NCBI GenBank assembly: GCA_900466875.1
Contig: UBNQ01000020.1
Location: forward strand, 124,001 to 188,000
DNA from: Hyphomicrobiales bacterium
GTDB taxonomy: Bacteria; Pseudomonadota; Alphaproteobacteria; Rhizobiales; Rhizobiaceae
Length of the DNA: 64,000 nucleotides
Direction: 5' to 3'
Shown here piece after piece: positions 36,370 through 44,876 of the stretch. Every line of letters begins with the position of its first letter. Position 1 is the stretch's first letter. A program made the translations under genes and the position numbers. The notes below the pieces were generated by a model, which was not told where the DNA came from, did no database searches, and saw only the letters and a program-made list of their open reading frames with translations.

Positions 36370-37569
36370 ATGAAAATTACCGCACTACGCACTTTCCGGC
36401 TTGAAGAGTTCGCCAATGTCCTTTGGGTTCACGTGGAGACTGACGCGGGGATCATCGGTCTTGGGGAAACTTTTTACGGCGCAGCCTCCGTGGAAGCCCA
36501 TATCCATGATGTGTTGTCTCACCGCCTCCTGGGCAAGAACCCTCTGCATATCGAAGCTTTGTCGCGTGAACTGGTAAACCTGCCTCTGGCGCAGGCGTCG
36601 ACCGGTGCTGAATACCGTGCGGCTTCGGCGATCGATCTGGCCCTTTGGGATATTTTTGGCAAGGTTTGCGGGCTGCCGGTGCATCAGATGCTGGGGGGCG
36701 CATGCCATGCGAAAGTGCCCGTCTATAACACCTGTGCCGGCTATGGTTATGTCCGGTCCAACAAGATAAAGCCGGTTGATACCTGGAATATGAATTCCTC
36801 GGAAGGGCCCTACGAAGACTTGGGCGGCTTCATGACCGATGCCGGCGCGCTGGCAGAAGACCTGTTGGAAAGCGGCATTACCGGCATGAAAATCTGGCCG
36901 TTTGATCCGGCGGCGATCGAAAACGACGGACGTTTCATAACCAGCGAGCAACTGAAACAAGCCCTCTCGCCGTTCGAGAAGATCCGCAATCGTGTCGGAG
37001 ACAAAATGCAGATCATGGTCGAGTTCCATTGTTTGTGGAACCTTCCGACAGCCAAGCGGCTCGCTCGCGAACTCGAAGCCTTTGACGTGACCTGGCTCGA
37101 AGATCCGATCAGGATGAATTCGGTCTCCGCCTTGTCAGAACTTGCCGCATCGACCAGGACGCCGATCTGTGCATCTGAAACGCTCGGCTCCCGCTTCCCT
37201 TATAAGGATATGCTTGAAGCCGGCGCCATCGGGGTTGTGATGACCGATCTGGTCTGGACCGGCGGCCTGACCGAAGGACGCAAGATCGCTGCGCTGGCAG
37301 ATACCTATCACCGCCCTTATGCTCCACATGATTGCACCGGACCGATTGCTTATGTCGCTGCGGTGCATTCCTCGATCTCCCAGCCAAACACGCTGATCCA
37401 GGAATCCGTGCGCGCCTTCTATACGGGTTGGTACAAGGAACTCGTCACCGAACTGCCCCGGATTGTCGACGGCCATGTCCTCCCGATGGAGGGGCCGGGT
37501 CTCGGATCCGAACTTCAAAGCTCGTTCTTCGAACGCAGCGACTTTTCTTCTCGTAAATCGGAGCTCTGA
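36370..37569 (+). CDS. Enolase-superfamily acid-sugar dehydratase (mandelate racemase type)
   Basis: A 399-residue member of the mandelate racemase/muconate lactonising group. The capping domain covers residues ~1-125. The barrel shows GMKIWPFDP (catalytic Lys region), metal ligands in MVEFHCLWN, WLEDPIRM and ASETLGS, and the HD dyad region YAPHDCTGPIAY. Most relatives dehydrate aldonic or sugar diacids to 2-keto-3-deoxy acids. With the TRAP importer and an SDR next door it should act on an acid sugar taken up by that system; the exact sugar cannot be assigned. Confidence 0.88.
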   Translation: MKITALRTFRLEEFANVLWVHVETDAGIIGLGETFYGAASVEAHIHDVLSHRLLGKNPLHIEALSRELVNLPLAQASTGAEYRAASAIDLALWDIFGKVCGLPVHQMLGGACHAKVPVYNTCAGYGYVRSNKIKPVDTWNMNSSEGPYEDLGGFMTDAGALAEDLLESGITGMKIWPFDPAAIENDGRFITSEQLKQALSPFEKIRNRVGDKMQIMVEFHCLWNLPTAKRLARELEAFDVTWLEDPIRMNSVSALSELAASTRTPICASETLGSRFPYKDMLEAGAIGVVMTDLVWTGGLTEGRKIAALADTYHRPYAPHDCTGPIAYVAAVHSSISQPNTLIQESVRAFYTGWYKELVTELPRIVDGHVLPMEGPGLGSELQSSFFERSDFSSRKSEL

Positions 37570-37573
37570 TACG

Positions 37574-38338
37574 ATGGCCAACTTGTTCGATCTGCGCGGT
37601 AAGACGGCACTTGTAACGGGCTCGTCCCGCGGACTCGGCTTTGCGATTGCCCAAGGGCTAGCCGATGCAGGCGCGAAAGTAATTCTCAACGGCGTTGACG
37701 AGGAGCGCTTGAGTAAGGCGGTTGGAAATCTGAAGAGCGATGGCCATGATGTCGAGGGGATTGCCTTCACGGTGACCGACGAAGCAGCCGTTGCCGCAGC
37801 ATTCAGCGCTTTGGATGAGAAAAATATCGAGATCGATATCCTGGTCAACAATGCCGGCATTCAATTCCGCAAACCGATGCTGGAACTGCAAACCGCAGAC
37901 TGGCAGCGTGTCATCGACACCAATCTGACCAGCGCCTTCGTAGTAGGGCGAGAGGCGGCCAGACGAATGGTGACCAGAAGGCACGGCAAGATCATCAATA
38001 TTGGATCGCTCACGAGCGAACTTGCACGGGCGACGGTTGCTCCCTACACGGTGGCGAAGGGCGGCATCAAGATGCTCACCAAAGCCATGGCGGCGGAGTG
38101 GGGAGAACTGGGTATCCAGGCAAACGCTATTGGTCCCGGATACATGGCTACCGATATGAATGCGGCGCTAATGAGCGACGAAAAGTTCGATGGTTGGGTC
38201 AAAGGCCGGACACCTGCCCGCCGATGGGGTCAACCAGATGAGCTTGCCGGAACCGCGATCTATCTCGCGTCTCAAGCCTCCAACTATGTGAATGGCCAGA
38301 TTATCTATGTCGATGGCGGCATGCTTTCTGTTCTTTAG
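37574..38338 (+). CDS. SDR oxidoreductase (gluconate 5-dehydrogenase-like)
   Basis: Classical short-chain dehydrogenase of 254 residues. TGSSRGLGFAIAQGLA binds the nucleotide, NNAGIQFRKP is the structural NNAG motif, Ser lies in NIGSLTSEL and the catalytic pair in PYTVAKGGIK (YxxxK). It most resembles gluconate 5-dehydrogenase and related keto-deoxy acid dehydrogenases. It starts four bases after the dehydratase stop; the Met at 37574 matches the family start. It probably oxidises or reduces the dehydratase product. Confidence 0.92.
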   Translation: MANLFDLRGKTALVTGSSRGLGFAIAQGLADAGAKVILNGVDEERLSKAVGNLKSDGHDVEGIAFTVTDEAAVAAAFSALDEKNIEIDILVNNAGIQFRKPMLELQTADWQRVIDTNLTSAFVVGREAARRMVTRRHGKIINIGSLTSELARATVAPYTVAKGGIKMLTKAMAAEWGELGIQANAIGPGYMATDMNAALMSDEKFDGWVKGRTPARRWGQPDELAGTAIYLASQASNYVNGQIIYVDGGMLSVL

Positions 38339-38421
38339 GCTACTCGAACACGCTTTGGATGCTAAGTCCGCAGTCGAACATCTAGCAAAGAGCTCCAGCG
38401 GAAATGTCGTCACGTCCCTAC

Positions 38422-38447
38422 GTCTCGGGCCGATTGCAGCCCGAGAC
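38422..38447 (+). terminator. Rho-independent terminator after SDR gene
   Basis: A 9-bp stem (GTCTCGGGC / GCCCGAGAC), an eight-base loop and trailing ACTTTTAA lie 83 bases after the SDR stop, ending the dehydratase operon. Confidence 0.75.
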
Positions 38448-38958
38448 ACTTTTAATGCTCTTGAGCCACAACGAACCTTCGACCCTCGTTTTCAGAACGA
38501 GCACAGATGCAACTACTTAGAGTTACCCCAGTATGTGTTGCCTTGTAAAATCAAACACTTTAACCGGGCCGGGACAGTAGCTACCGACGCGGCCGAGACG
38601 AAGAATTCCTTGGAAACCTCGGCGAAGATCGTAACGATCGTGGCCAGCTCACAATTGGTTGGGCCTACCGGAAACAATGCTCCTTTCCCATCGTCTAACC
38701 CGGGGCTCACCACATCAGCTTTCAGTGGGAGCCGAAAGCATGGGCCAAGGTCGGGTATCTGACCAAGGTCGCCAATCGCGGGATTTCGCCCCTGAGATTA
38801 TTGAGCAATGTCGGCATCGCTTAGCGCGAAACAGGCCTCCAGCTATCACAGCAATGCGACAAGCCGGTGTGGGCGCACTGCTCGACATTTTTGAAGTCTC
38901 CAAAAACGAATTGCTCTCAACCTAAGATAAACGTCTATGAGCTTGCTCTCACCTGCTG
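38448..38958. other. Intergenic stretch
   Basis: About 510 bases without a supported gene. A plus-strand open frame ending at 38925 has a weakly resolvase-tail-like end (VGALLDIFEVSKNELL) but no start signal or intact domain, so it is not called. Confidence 0.35.
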
Positions 38959-39210
38959 TCACGGCTTGCGCTTCTCGGCATTGTCTGAATGGTCCTCGTT
39001 GTGGAGCCGCTTTATCATTTCGGCCACAACCTTTTCGACCGGCTTTTCAAAAAACAATTCCGACCGGTCGGCAAGAACTTGAAACGCCCGCTCCACGAGC
39101 TCATCCTTGTCCGGTCCGGCGAGAAAATACGCTCCCGCGTATCGGTCCAAGAGAGATCGAAGGATACGGATGTCATTTTCGGAGAGGCGTCTGGAGCGTG
39201 GCTTCGACAT
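38959..39210 (-). CDS. Small hypothetical protein
   Basis: An 83-residue acidic/basic helical protein (MSKPRSRRLSENDIRILRSL...). A perfectly placed GGAGGTGAAAC before the ATG supports a real gene. The segment KDELVERAFQVLADRSELFF has a faint look of sigma-70 region 2, but no DNA-binding region 4 is present, so no function is assigned. It is downstream of the DUF982 gene on the same strand, 64 bases away, and may be cotranscribed with it. Confidence 0.7.
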   Translation of the reverse strand: MSKPRSRRLSENDIRILRSLLDRYAGAYFLAGPDKDELVERAFQVLADRSELFFEKPVEKVVAEMIKRLHNEDHSDNAEKRKP

Positions 39211-39274
39211 GTTTCACCTCCGATCCTGCCAAACATTTCCGTTCGACAGTCTGTCGGAAACAAACCTGATAGGG

Positions 39275-39535
39275 TTAGTGATGGGCCTTGCCGAGCTGGC
39301 GCTGCGCTTCCGAGGCTGCCGCTTCGAAGGCAAGCCTGGCCTCCTCGAGCGTACGATGACCAGCTAAGGCGCCTCGGCATGCGCTCCGCGCTCTCACGAA
39401 ACACAGCCCCTGACTGGCCGGCCAGTTTTCTGTCAAATGGACAAGGGCCTCGAATGGACCACTAACCTCGTGCGAACCAGTTGTCGAAAGTGAAATTTCT
39501 ACAGGTGTGTGCCACCGCGAATTCGGGCCTGACAT
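39275..39535 (-). CDS. DUF982 domain protein
   Basis: An 86-residue protein matching the DUF982 pattern: W-x-x-PVEISL near the start, GPFEALVHLTENWPASQG, then ARSACRGAL and a final EEARLAFEAAASEAQ helix. DUF982 proteins are abundant in Rhizobiales and have no established function. GGGAGGAG lies upstream of the ATG. Its presence supports a rhizobial host. Confidence 0.85.
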   Translation of the reverse strand: MSGPNSRWHTPVEISLSTTGSHEVSGPFEALVHLTENWPASQGLCFVRARSACRGALAGHRTLEEARLAFEAAASEAQRQLGKAHH

Positions 39536-39692
39536 TAACCAACTCCTCCCTTTTTTCGCAAGAAACGCAAAACCGGCCGCCGGGTTCCAGCGAAAATCGG
39601 TGGCTGTTGGATACAGAGATTGAGGAGGCGGACGTCCCGCTTTTTTACGAGGACATCCGCGGGTCGATATCCCGTATTTGAGGTATTCTCAC

Positions 39693-40883
39693 TTAATCTT
39701 CGCTTTCGCGCCTGCCGAAGCAAACTAGCAAAATTGAACCAGCGACCCCCGACGCAATTGAGCCTATCAGGATGCCGATCTTGACGTGATCCTGCATGGC
39801 GGGGTCCGTGAATGCCAGCAGGCCGATGAACAGCGACATGGTGAAGCCGATACCGCAGAGCAGCGCCACGCCGGTCATCTGCCCCCAGCTCGCCTTGGCG
39901 GGCAGATCGGCGAAATCCAGCTTGACGAGGATCGTCACGACGCCGAGCACGCCGACGAGCTTGCCGAGAAGAAGGCCCGAGGCAACGCCCATGGCGAGCG
40001 GTCCGGTGATGATGTCCATGGAGACGCCGGCAAACGAAACGCCGGCATTGGCAAAGCCGAAGATCGGCACGATCAGGAAGGCGACCGGCTTGTGAAGCGC
40101 GTGCCCCAGCTTGTGCAGCGGGGATTCGTCGTGTGTTGCCTCGGGCGCACCGGGCGTGAGCTTCAGGGGAATGGTCAAGGCCAGCATGACGCCGGCAAGC
40201 GTTGCATGGATGCCGGAGGCGAAGACGAGGCCCCACAGGACGGCGCCGAGAACCAGATAGGGCCACAGGACCTTCACCTTCATGCGGTTGAAGATGATGA
40301 GATTGCCGAGCACGATCGCCGCGCCGGCCAGCGCCATCATGTTCAGATCGGCGGTGTAGAACAGCGCGATGATGATGACCGCCCCGAGATCGTCGATGAT
40401 CGCCAGCGCCGCGAGAAAAATCTTCAGCGAGGCCGGAACGCGCGAGCCGAACAGCGACAGGACACCGAGCGCAAAGGCGATGTCGGTTGCCGTCGGGATG
40501 GCCCAGCCGCGCAGCGCCGACGGGTCGTTCCAGTTGAAGGAGACGAAGAAGAGTCCCGGAAACAGCATGCCGCCGGCCGCCGCCGCGCCGGGAAGGATGC
40601 GCCGGCTCCAGGTGGACAACTGGCCGTCCAGCATCTCGCGCTTGATCTCGAGGCCGACGAGCAGGAAGAAGACGGCCATCAGCGCGTCGTTGATCCAGTG
40701 CTGCAGGCTCAATGGCCCGATATAGACATGCAGGGCGTGAAAATAGCTGTCCGCCAAAGCGGAGTTCGCCGTGATGATCGCCAGAACGGCAACCACCATC
40801 AGAATGATGCCACCGGATGCCTCGGCATCGAGAAAATGGCGCAGAGTGGATCGAATGCGGCCCTTGGTCACTGTCGAAGACAT
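39693..40883 (-). CDS. nhaA: Na+/H+ antiporter NhaA
   Basis: NhaA sodium/proton antiporter of 396 residues with about twelve membrane helices. INDALMAVFFLLVGLEIKREMLDGQLS, ATDIAFALGVLSLFGSRVP and the paired Asp of FLAALAIIDDLGAVIIIALFY (ion-binding site) are characteristic. It exports sodium in exchange for protons and sets salt and alkaline pH tolerance. It is a stand-alone gene with a long leader (no other gene within 400 bases upstream). An inverted repeat with one mismatch (39628-39660) follows its stop. Confidence 0.96.
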   Translation of the reverse strand: MSSTVTKGRIRSTLRHFLDAEASGGIILMVVAVLAIITANSALADSYFHALHVYIGPLSLQHWINDALMAVFFLLVGLEIKREMLDGQLSTWSRRILPGAAAAGGMLFPGLFFVSFNWNDPSALRGWAIPTATDIAFALGVLSLFGSRVPASLKIFLAALAIIDDLGAVIIIALFYTADLNMMALAGAAIVLGNLIIFNRMKVKVLWPYLVLGAVLWGLVFASGIHATLAGVMLALTIPLKLTPGAPEATHDESPLHKLGHALHKPVAFLIVPIFGFANAGVSFAGVSMDIITGPLAMGVASGLLLGKLVGVLGVVTILVKLDFADLPAKASWGQMTGVALLCGIGFTMSLFIGLLAFTDPAMQDHVKIGILIGSIASGVAGSILLVCFGRRESED

Positions 40884-41138
40884 GGGTTCGCGCTCCCTGG
40901 TTGGAAGGTTGATCGAAGTCTCCGTGGATTTCGGGGAACCCGTAGCACCGCAGCACGCGCTGAATAGGATGTTAGGACAACTTCTTTCCGCGTGCCAGTC
41001 TTTTAGCGGCCACCCACGCGATTTTCACCCACGACAGGATGACCGGTCCCTCATGTCGGGAGCCAGGTAATCAGTCGGGCAGCAAAATGACGCAGCAGAC
41101 AACCTCCCGGCGTGAACTCGACATCCGACTGACTGACT
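40884..41138. other. nhaA leader region
   Basis: About 255 bases upstream of nhaA. It contains the nhaA promoter and leader; GGGAGC precedes the ATG. No specific RNA motif could be confirmed by eye. Confidence 0.4.
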
Positions 41139-41318
41139 TTAGATCTCGTTCTTACGGTCTTGATGAGATACGAACCGGCAGCCGATGATTTCCTCGATAG
41201 GCCTCTGCTTTTTGTTGTTGGTCGGGGTGAATGAGTCCGCCGCCGCATCGCCAGCAATGCCGGCAAAGTGCCTGATGGCGCGAACGTCCTCTTCAACTTT
41301 AATCCGCGGGACGCGCAT
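41139..41318 (-). CDS. Possible small hypothetical protein
   Basis: A 59-residue frame (MRVPRIKVEEDVRAIRHFAG...) with GGAGAGATGG before the ATG at 41318; a GTG at 41330 would add four residues. It is not recognised. The mix of charged residues is protein-like, but length and isolation leave it uncertain. Confidence 0.35.
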   Translation of the reverse strand: MRVPRIKVEEDVRAIRHFAGIAGDAAADSFTPTNNKKQRPIEEIIGCRFVSHQDRKNEI

Positions 41319-41425
41319 CCATCTCTCCACACATCTGACGGTAGGCAGAATTCAGCTAGACTGAACCACCATGAGTCCATAGCTTCATAAACTTGGTTTT
41401 GTGCCGACTTTGGATATTTTTAGTT

Positions 41426-42340
41426 ATGGATTTGTCGCTTCGGATTTTACGGTATGTCGTTGAAACGGCCGATTGCGGTAGCATCACGGAAGCCGCGAAA
41501 CGCCTGAATGTCTCGCAGCCCTCAATTTCGACGGCGCTAACGCAAGCGGAAGCGCAACTCGGCGTTCAGATATTCGTCCGGCATCATGCCAGGGGAGTAA
41601 CGCTTTCGGCCGCCGGACAACGTTTGGTCAACGACGCCCGTTTGCTTCTCAATCATGCTCGAGACTTCAACCAGAATGCGCAGTCGCTCGGTGACGCACA
41701 GCGAGGCGAGATAGTTGTGGGAAGTTTTTCCACACTCGCAATGCGCTTCATGCCCTCATTACTATCAGGCTTTGCTCGCCGCTATCCGGGAATTTCGGTC
41801 AAGCTTGAAGAAGGCGACCAGCAGGAAATGATCAGCCATCTGATTTCTGGGCGCACGGAGCTGGCCTTATCCTATCATTTCGCCGTCCCGGAGGAGATTA
41901 CAGGCGAGAGGCTTGCTGATCTGCCTCCGTATGTGCTGGTATCTGCAAATCACCCTCTCGCCTGCCGCGATGAAGTCAGCCTAGCCGAATTGGAAAACGA
42001 GCCTTTCATCCTGTTGGATCTTCCGCATTCGCGTGACTATTTCTTCAGTCTTTTCGACAGGTGCGGATTAACTCCACAAATTGCCTTCAGGACACGATCA
42101 TCGGAACTTATTCGCGGTCTCGTCGGTCACAATCAGGGCTACTCTCTTCATAATGTCCTGCCACGCACGAATGTCGGCTATGATGGCAGCAAGATCGCTA
42201 TTCTTCCGATGTCGGAGGCGTTGCCGCCTGCAACAGTCACATGTCTTAGATTGACGCGACACGAGTTCAGGCCGGCCGTTCAGGCATTTGCAGATTACAT
42301 GCGCAAAGCTTTTGGTAGCGGCGGAATTTTCGGTTCCTGA
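41426..42340 (+). CDS. LysR-family transcriptional regulator
   Basis: LysR regulator of 304 residues. HTH: CGSITEAAKRLNVSQPSISTALTQAEAQLGV. The effector domain follows from residue ~92 (GEIVVGSFSTLAMRFMPSLLSGF). It is on the same strand as, and 234 bases upstream of, the TRAP-fed catabolic operon starting at 42575, which it probably activates. The Met at 41426 matches the normal LysR N-terminus; an upstream start would add 11 odd residues. Confidence 0.9.
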   Translation: MDLSLRILRYVVETADCGSITEAAKRLNVSQPSISTALTQAEAQLGVQIFVRHHARGVTLSAAGQRLVNDARLLLNHARDFNQNAQSLGDAQRGEIVVGSFSTLAMRFMPSLLSGFARRYPGISVKLEEGDQQEMISHLISGRTELALSYHFAVPEEITGERLADLPPYVLVSANHPLACRDEVSLAELENEPFILLDLPHSRDYFFSLFDRCGLTPQIAFRTRSSELIRGLVGHNQGYSLHNVLPRTNVGYDGSKIAILPMSEALPPATVTCLRLTRHEFRPAVQAFADYMRKAFGSGGIFGS

Positions 42341-42574
42341 GGGGCATCGATAATTCCCATCATACAGTGGTGCAAACTATTCAGTTTCGTAAGCGAGATA
42401 GGAAAAAACTATGCAGGGAATTACCGCGGGATATAGGTCCTAACTATTCAACAACAGCCCAAAATTTGTGCGCAATAAAGCATTGCGTTGCCTGCTATAT
42501 GGGCTCTAGCCGTCTTGAGTTTTGTCAATCTGATCCGGGATAATCGGTCATCAAAACAAAAGAGGGTGACCGAC
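42341..42574 (+). promoter_or_regulatory. Promoter region of TRAP/AMDase-like operon
   Basis: A 234-base AT-richer gap. It contains ATAGGTCCTAACTAT (a T-N11-A-like LysR box at about 42432-42446) and the dyad CGCAAT-AAAGC-ATTGCG at 42471-42487. Either could be the LysR target; neither is proven. AGAGGG precedes the first ATG. Confidence 0.45.
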
Positions 42575-43558
42575 ATGTCAGTAATGAAGAAAATGGGCTT
42601 CGCAGTCGGCGTTCTCGCCAGCGTGCTCTCGGCCGATATCGCCGTGGCTCAGACCAAGATGCGACTTGCAGTGGAAACCACCAGCGGCGACCCAACCAAC
42701 GTCATGCTCGCCGCCTTCCGCGACGAACTGAAGAAAACAACCGGCGATGCCTTCTCCGTCGAATTCTTCGATGGCGGATCACTCGGCGATGAGAACGCGC
42801 TTGCGGAACTCATCCGCGCTGGCGCGGTCGAGGTGATCCCGCTGGGTTCGGATGGCGTGGCCGCCCTCGACAACAAGTTCTCGATCTTCGATACGCCTTT
42901 CCTGTTTTCCGACAAGGAACAGGCCCGTACCATGCTCGATGGCGAACTCGGTCAGCTTATGGCCGCGTCGCTGAAGGAGAAGGCCAATCTCGAAGTTCTC
43001 GCCTTCGGCGAACTCGGCGTTCGCGTCATCACCAACTCGAAGCGTGAGATCAAGACCCCGGCGGACCTGTCCGGCTTGAAAATCCGCACGCCCAATAGCC
43101 CAACCCGCATCATGGCCTTCCAGACGCTCGGCGCCGCTCCGACGACGCTCGCACTCGGCGAAGTCTATATGGGCCTGAAGCAGGGCGTCATCGACGGTCA
43201 GGAAAACCCGCTGTCGGTCGTCAAGGAATTCTCGCTGTTCGAGACCCAAGCCTATATCTCGCTCACCAACCACATCTACACGCCGATCACGCTCGTCATG
43301 AACGGCGCTGTGTTCGACGGCCTTTCGGATGATTTAAAGGCCAAGGTGAAGGCTGCAGCCATGGTCGGCGTCGAAAAGACACGTGCGCTTTCGGATGAGA
43401 GCGATGCAAATCTTGTCGCCGAGTTCGAAAAGGCAGGCGTCACAGTCACCAAGCCGGACATCGCCTCCTTCCAGGCAGCGGCTGCGCCAGTCCGCGTAAA
43501 GATCGCGGAAGTTGTCACCCCGGAATTCATGACTCAGGTCGAGGAGACCCTGCGTTGA
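42575..43558 (+). CDS. TRAP transporter substrate-binding protein (DctP)
   Basis: DctP-family periplasmic binding protein of 327 residues, with a Sec signal (MKKMGFAVGVLASVLSADIAVAQ). The ligand-carboxylate Arg region is LSGLKIRTPNSPTRIMAFQTLGAAPTTLA. It imports an organic acid with the DctQ and DctM subunits encoded after the next gene. The following gene begins inside its stop codon (TTGA overlap). Confidence 0.93.
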   Translation: MSVMKKMGFAVGVLASVLSADIAVAQTKMRLAVETTSGDPTNVMLAAFRDELKKTTGDAFSVEFFDGGSLGDENALAELIRAGAVEVIPLGSDGVAALDNKFSIFDTPFLFSDKEQARTMLDGELGQLMAASLKEKANLEVLAFGELGVRVITNSKREIKTPADLSGLKIRTPNSPTRIMAFQTLGAAPTTLALGEVYMGLKQGVIDGQENPLSVVKEFSLFETQAYISLTNHIYTPITLVMNGAVFDGLSDDLKAKVKAAAMVGVEKTRALSDESDANLVAEFEKAGVTVTKPDIASFQAAAAPVRVKIAEVVTPEFMTQVEETLR

Positions 43559-44361
43559 CTGCCGCAACATCCCCGACCTCGGCTTCAGCCGGGGTCTACC
43601 CGCGTTTTCGCTACGATGGCTCGGGCAATCGCGCACGCATCGGCTTGATCTACATCGCCTCAAGCGTGGTCATGGAAGAAGAGATGTGGGCGATGTCCGC
43701 CGAAGGCGTATCGACCCACACCGCCCGTATCAAGCTGCCGAAGGTGACCGTTCAGGGCATCGAGGAGATGATGAACGCGCCGGAACTCGAAACGGCGGCC
43801 CGCATGGCGGGTGCAGCTCCGATCGACGTACTTCTGTTCGGCGGCACCAGCGCCTCCTTCCTGCACGGCACCGCCTACGACAAGGCGCTCATTGAAAAGA
43901 TCAGGACCTGGGTGCCCGGTCCGCAGATCAGCACCGCATCGACAGCGACGCTCGCTGCGCTGAGCAAGGTGAAGGCCGGCAAGGTGGCACTTGCCACGCC
44001 TTATCTGCCTGAGATCCACGAGCGCGCCATCCGTTTTCTGGAGGAAAACGGCCACTCGGTCGTGAAGAGCAACTACCTCAGCATTTCGGATGACCATGCG
44101 CTTGCGGAAGTCTCGATCGAACAGGTCTATGACCATGTGCTTTCGGTCGATCACCCCGACGCCACCGCGATCTTCGTTTCCTGCACCAATTTTCGAACCG
44201 TCGGTGCCATCGAAGCGCTGGAAGATCGCCTCGGAAAACCGGTGATCTCGGCCAATCAGGCATCATTCTGGCACTGCCTGGAACTGACCGGAGTAGCCGG
44301 CGCACGCCCAGGTTATGGATGCCTTTTCGACGGCTATATTCAAGAAGGAAGCGAACGATGA
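43555..44361 (+). CDS. Asp/Glu racemase-superfamily enzyme, arylmalonate decarboxylase/maleate isomerase-like
   Basis: A 268-residue member of the Asp/Glu/hydantoin racemase superfamily. The first active-site loop reads LFGGTSASFLHG, so the first catalytic Cys is replaced by Gly; the second is kept in IFVSCTNFRT. A single Cys with GTS in the first loop is the layout of arylmalonate decarboxylase. The start is a TTG at 43555 overlapping the dctP stop; the next in-frame Met lies within the fold, so TTG is needed. It should decarboxylate or isomerise the imported acid. It interrupts the TRAP genes, tying it to the transported substrate. Confidence 0.82.
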   Translation: MTAATSPTSASAGVYPRFRYDGSGNRARIGLIYIASSVVMEEEMWAMSAEGVSTHTARIKLPKVTVQGIEEMMNAPELETAARMAGAAPIDVLLFGGTSASFLHGTAYDKALIEKIRTWVPGPQISTASTATLAALSKVKAGKVALATPYLPEIHERAIRFLEENGHSVVKSNYLSISDDHALAEVSIEQVYDHVLSVDHPDATAIFVSCTNFRTVGAIEALEDRLGKPVISANQASFWHCLELTGVAGARPGYGCLFDGYIQEGSER

Positions 44362-44876
44362 AGGAAGCGACTGCTCCGACTCCGAGCGAAATCCTCAGCG
44401 AGGAAATCACCCGCCGCTCCAGACTGCGTATCAAATTTGAATGGCTGGTAGAGACCGCAGCCATCGCCCTCCTCGCGTTTCTGGTCGGCCTTGTGTTGGC
44501 CAATTCGCTCGGGCGTTACCTTTTCGCCAAACCCTTGCCCTGGACAGAGGAGGTTGTAACCGCGCTTCTGATGTGGCTTGGCGCGCTCGGCATCACCATC
44601 GGCGCGCTGAAAAACGAGCTGATCAGCTGCGCAATCTGGACGCGCCATCTTACTGGCATCTCCCGATATACGCTGGCGATCATTCAGGCCGTCTTCTCCA
44701 TCGCAGTGGTCATCGCCGTCGGCGTTCTCGCTTGGCGTTATCTCGGCATCTTCGGCAACGACCGGACGCCGATCCTCGGCATTTCCAAGGGGGTTGCGAT
44801 CTCGGGCATCCTCGCAACCTGCGTCGGGCTCGGCATTGCCTTTGCCCTCAACATCATCGAGGAGAGGAAGAACTGA
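44358..44876 (+). CDS. TRAP transporter small permease (DctQ)
   Basis: DctQ subunit, 172 residues, four membrane helices. PLPWTEEVVTALLMWLGALG is the family motif. The ATG overlaps the upstream stop (ATGA) and its own stop overlaps the next ATG, so translation is coupled along the operon. Confidence 0.92.
   Translation: MKEATAPTPSEILSEEITRRSRLRIKFEWLVETAAIALLAFLVGLVLANSLGRYLFAKPLPWTEEVVTALLMWLGALGITIGALKNELISCAIWTRHLTGISRYTLAIIQAVFSIAVVIAVGVLAWRYLGIFGNDRTPILGISKGVAISGILATCVGLGIAFALNIIEERKN

Noticed and set aside
38659..38925. A resolvase-tail-like plus-strand frame
   Set aside because: Only the last twenty or so residues look helix-turn-helix-like; there is no start signal or catalytic domain.
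39628..39660. Inverted repeat GCGGACGTCC / GGACATCCGC as the nhaA terminator
   Set aside because: One mismatch, a 13-base loop and no T-run on the nhaA strand make it too weak to call as a terminator.
39786..40967. A 393-codon plus-strand frame opposite nhaA
   Set aside because: nhaA on the minus strand is unmistakable; the antisense product is Asp/Arg/Glu-rich shadow sequence.
40884..41138. A structured RNA element (such as an nhaA-associated motif) in the nhaA leader
   Set aside because: The leader is long, but I could not confirm any conserved motif or pairing by eye; a covariance-model search would decide.
41051..41380. A 109-codon minus-strand frame
   Set aside because: Arg/Ser-rich, no ribosome site, and it overlaps a better small-gene candidate in another frame.
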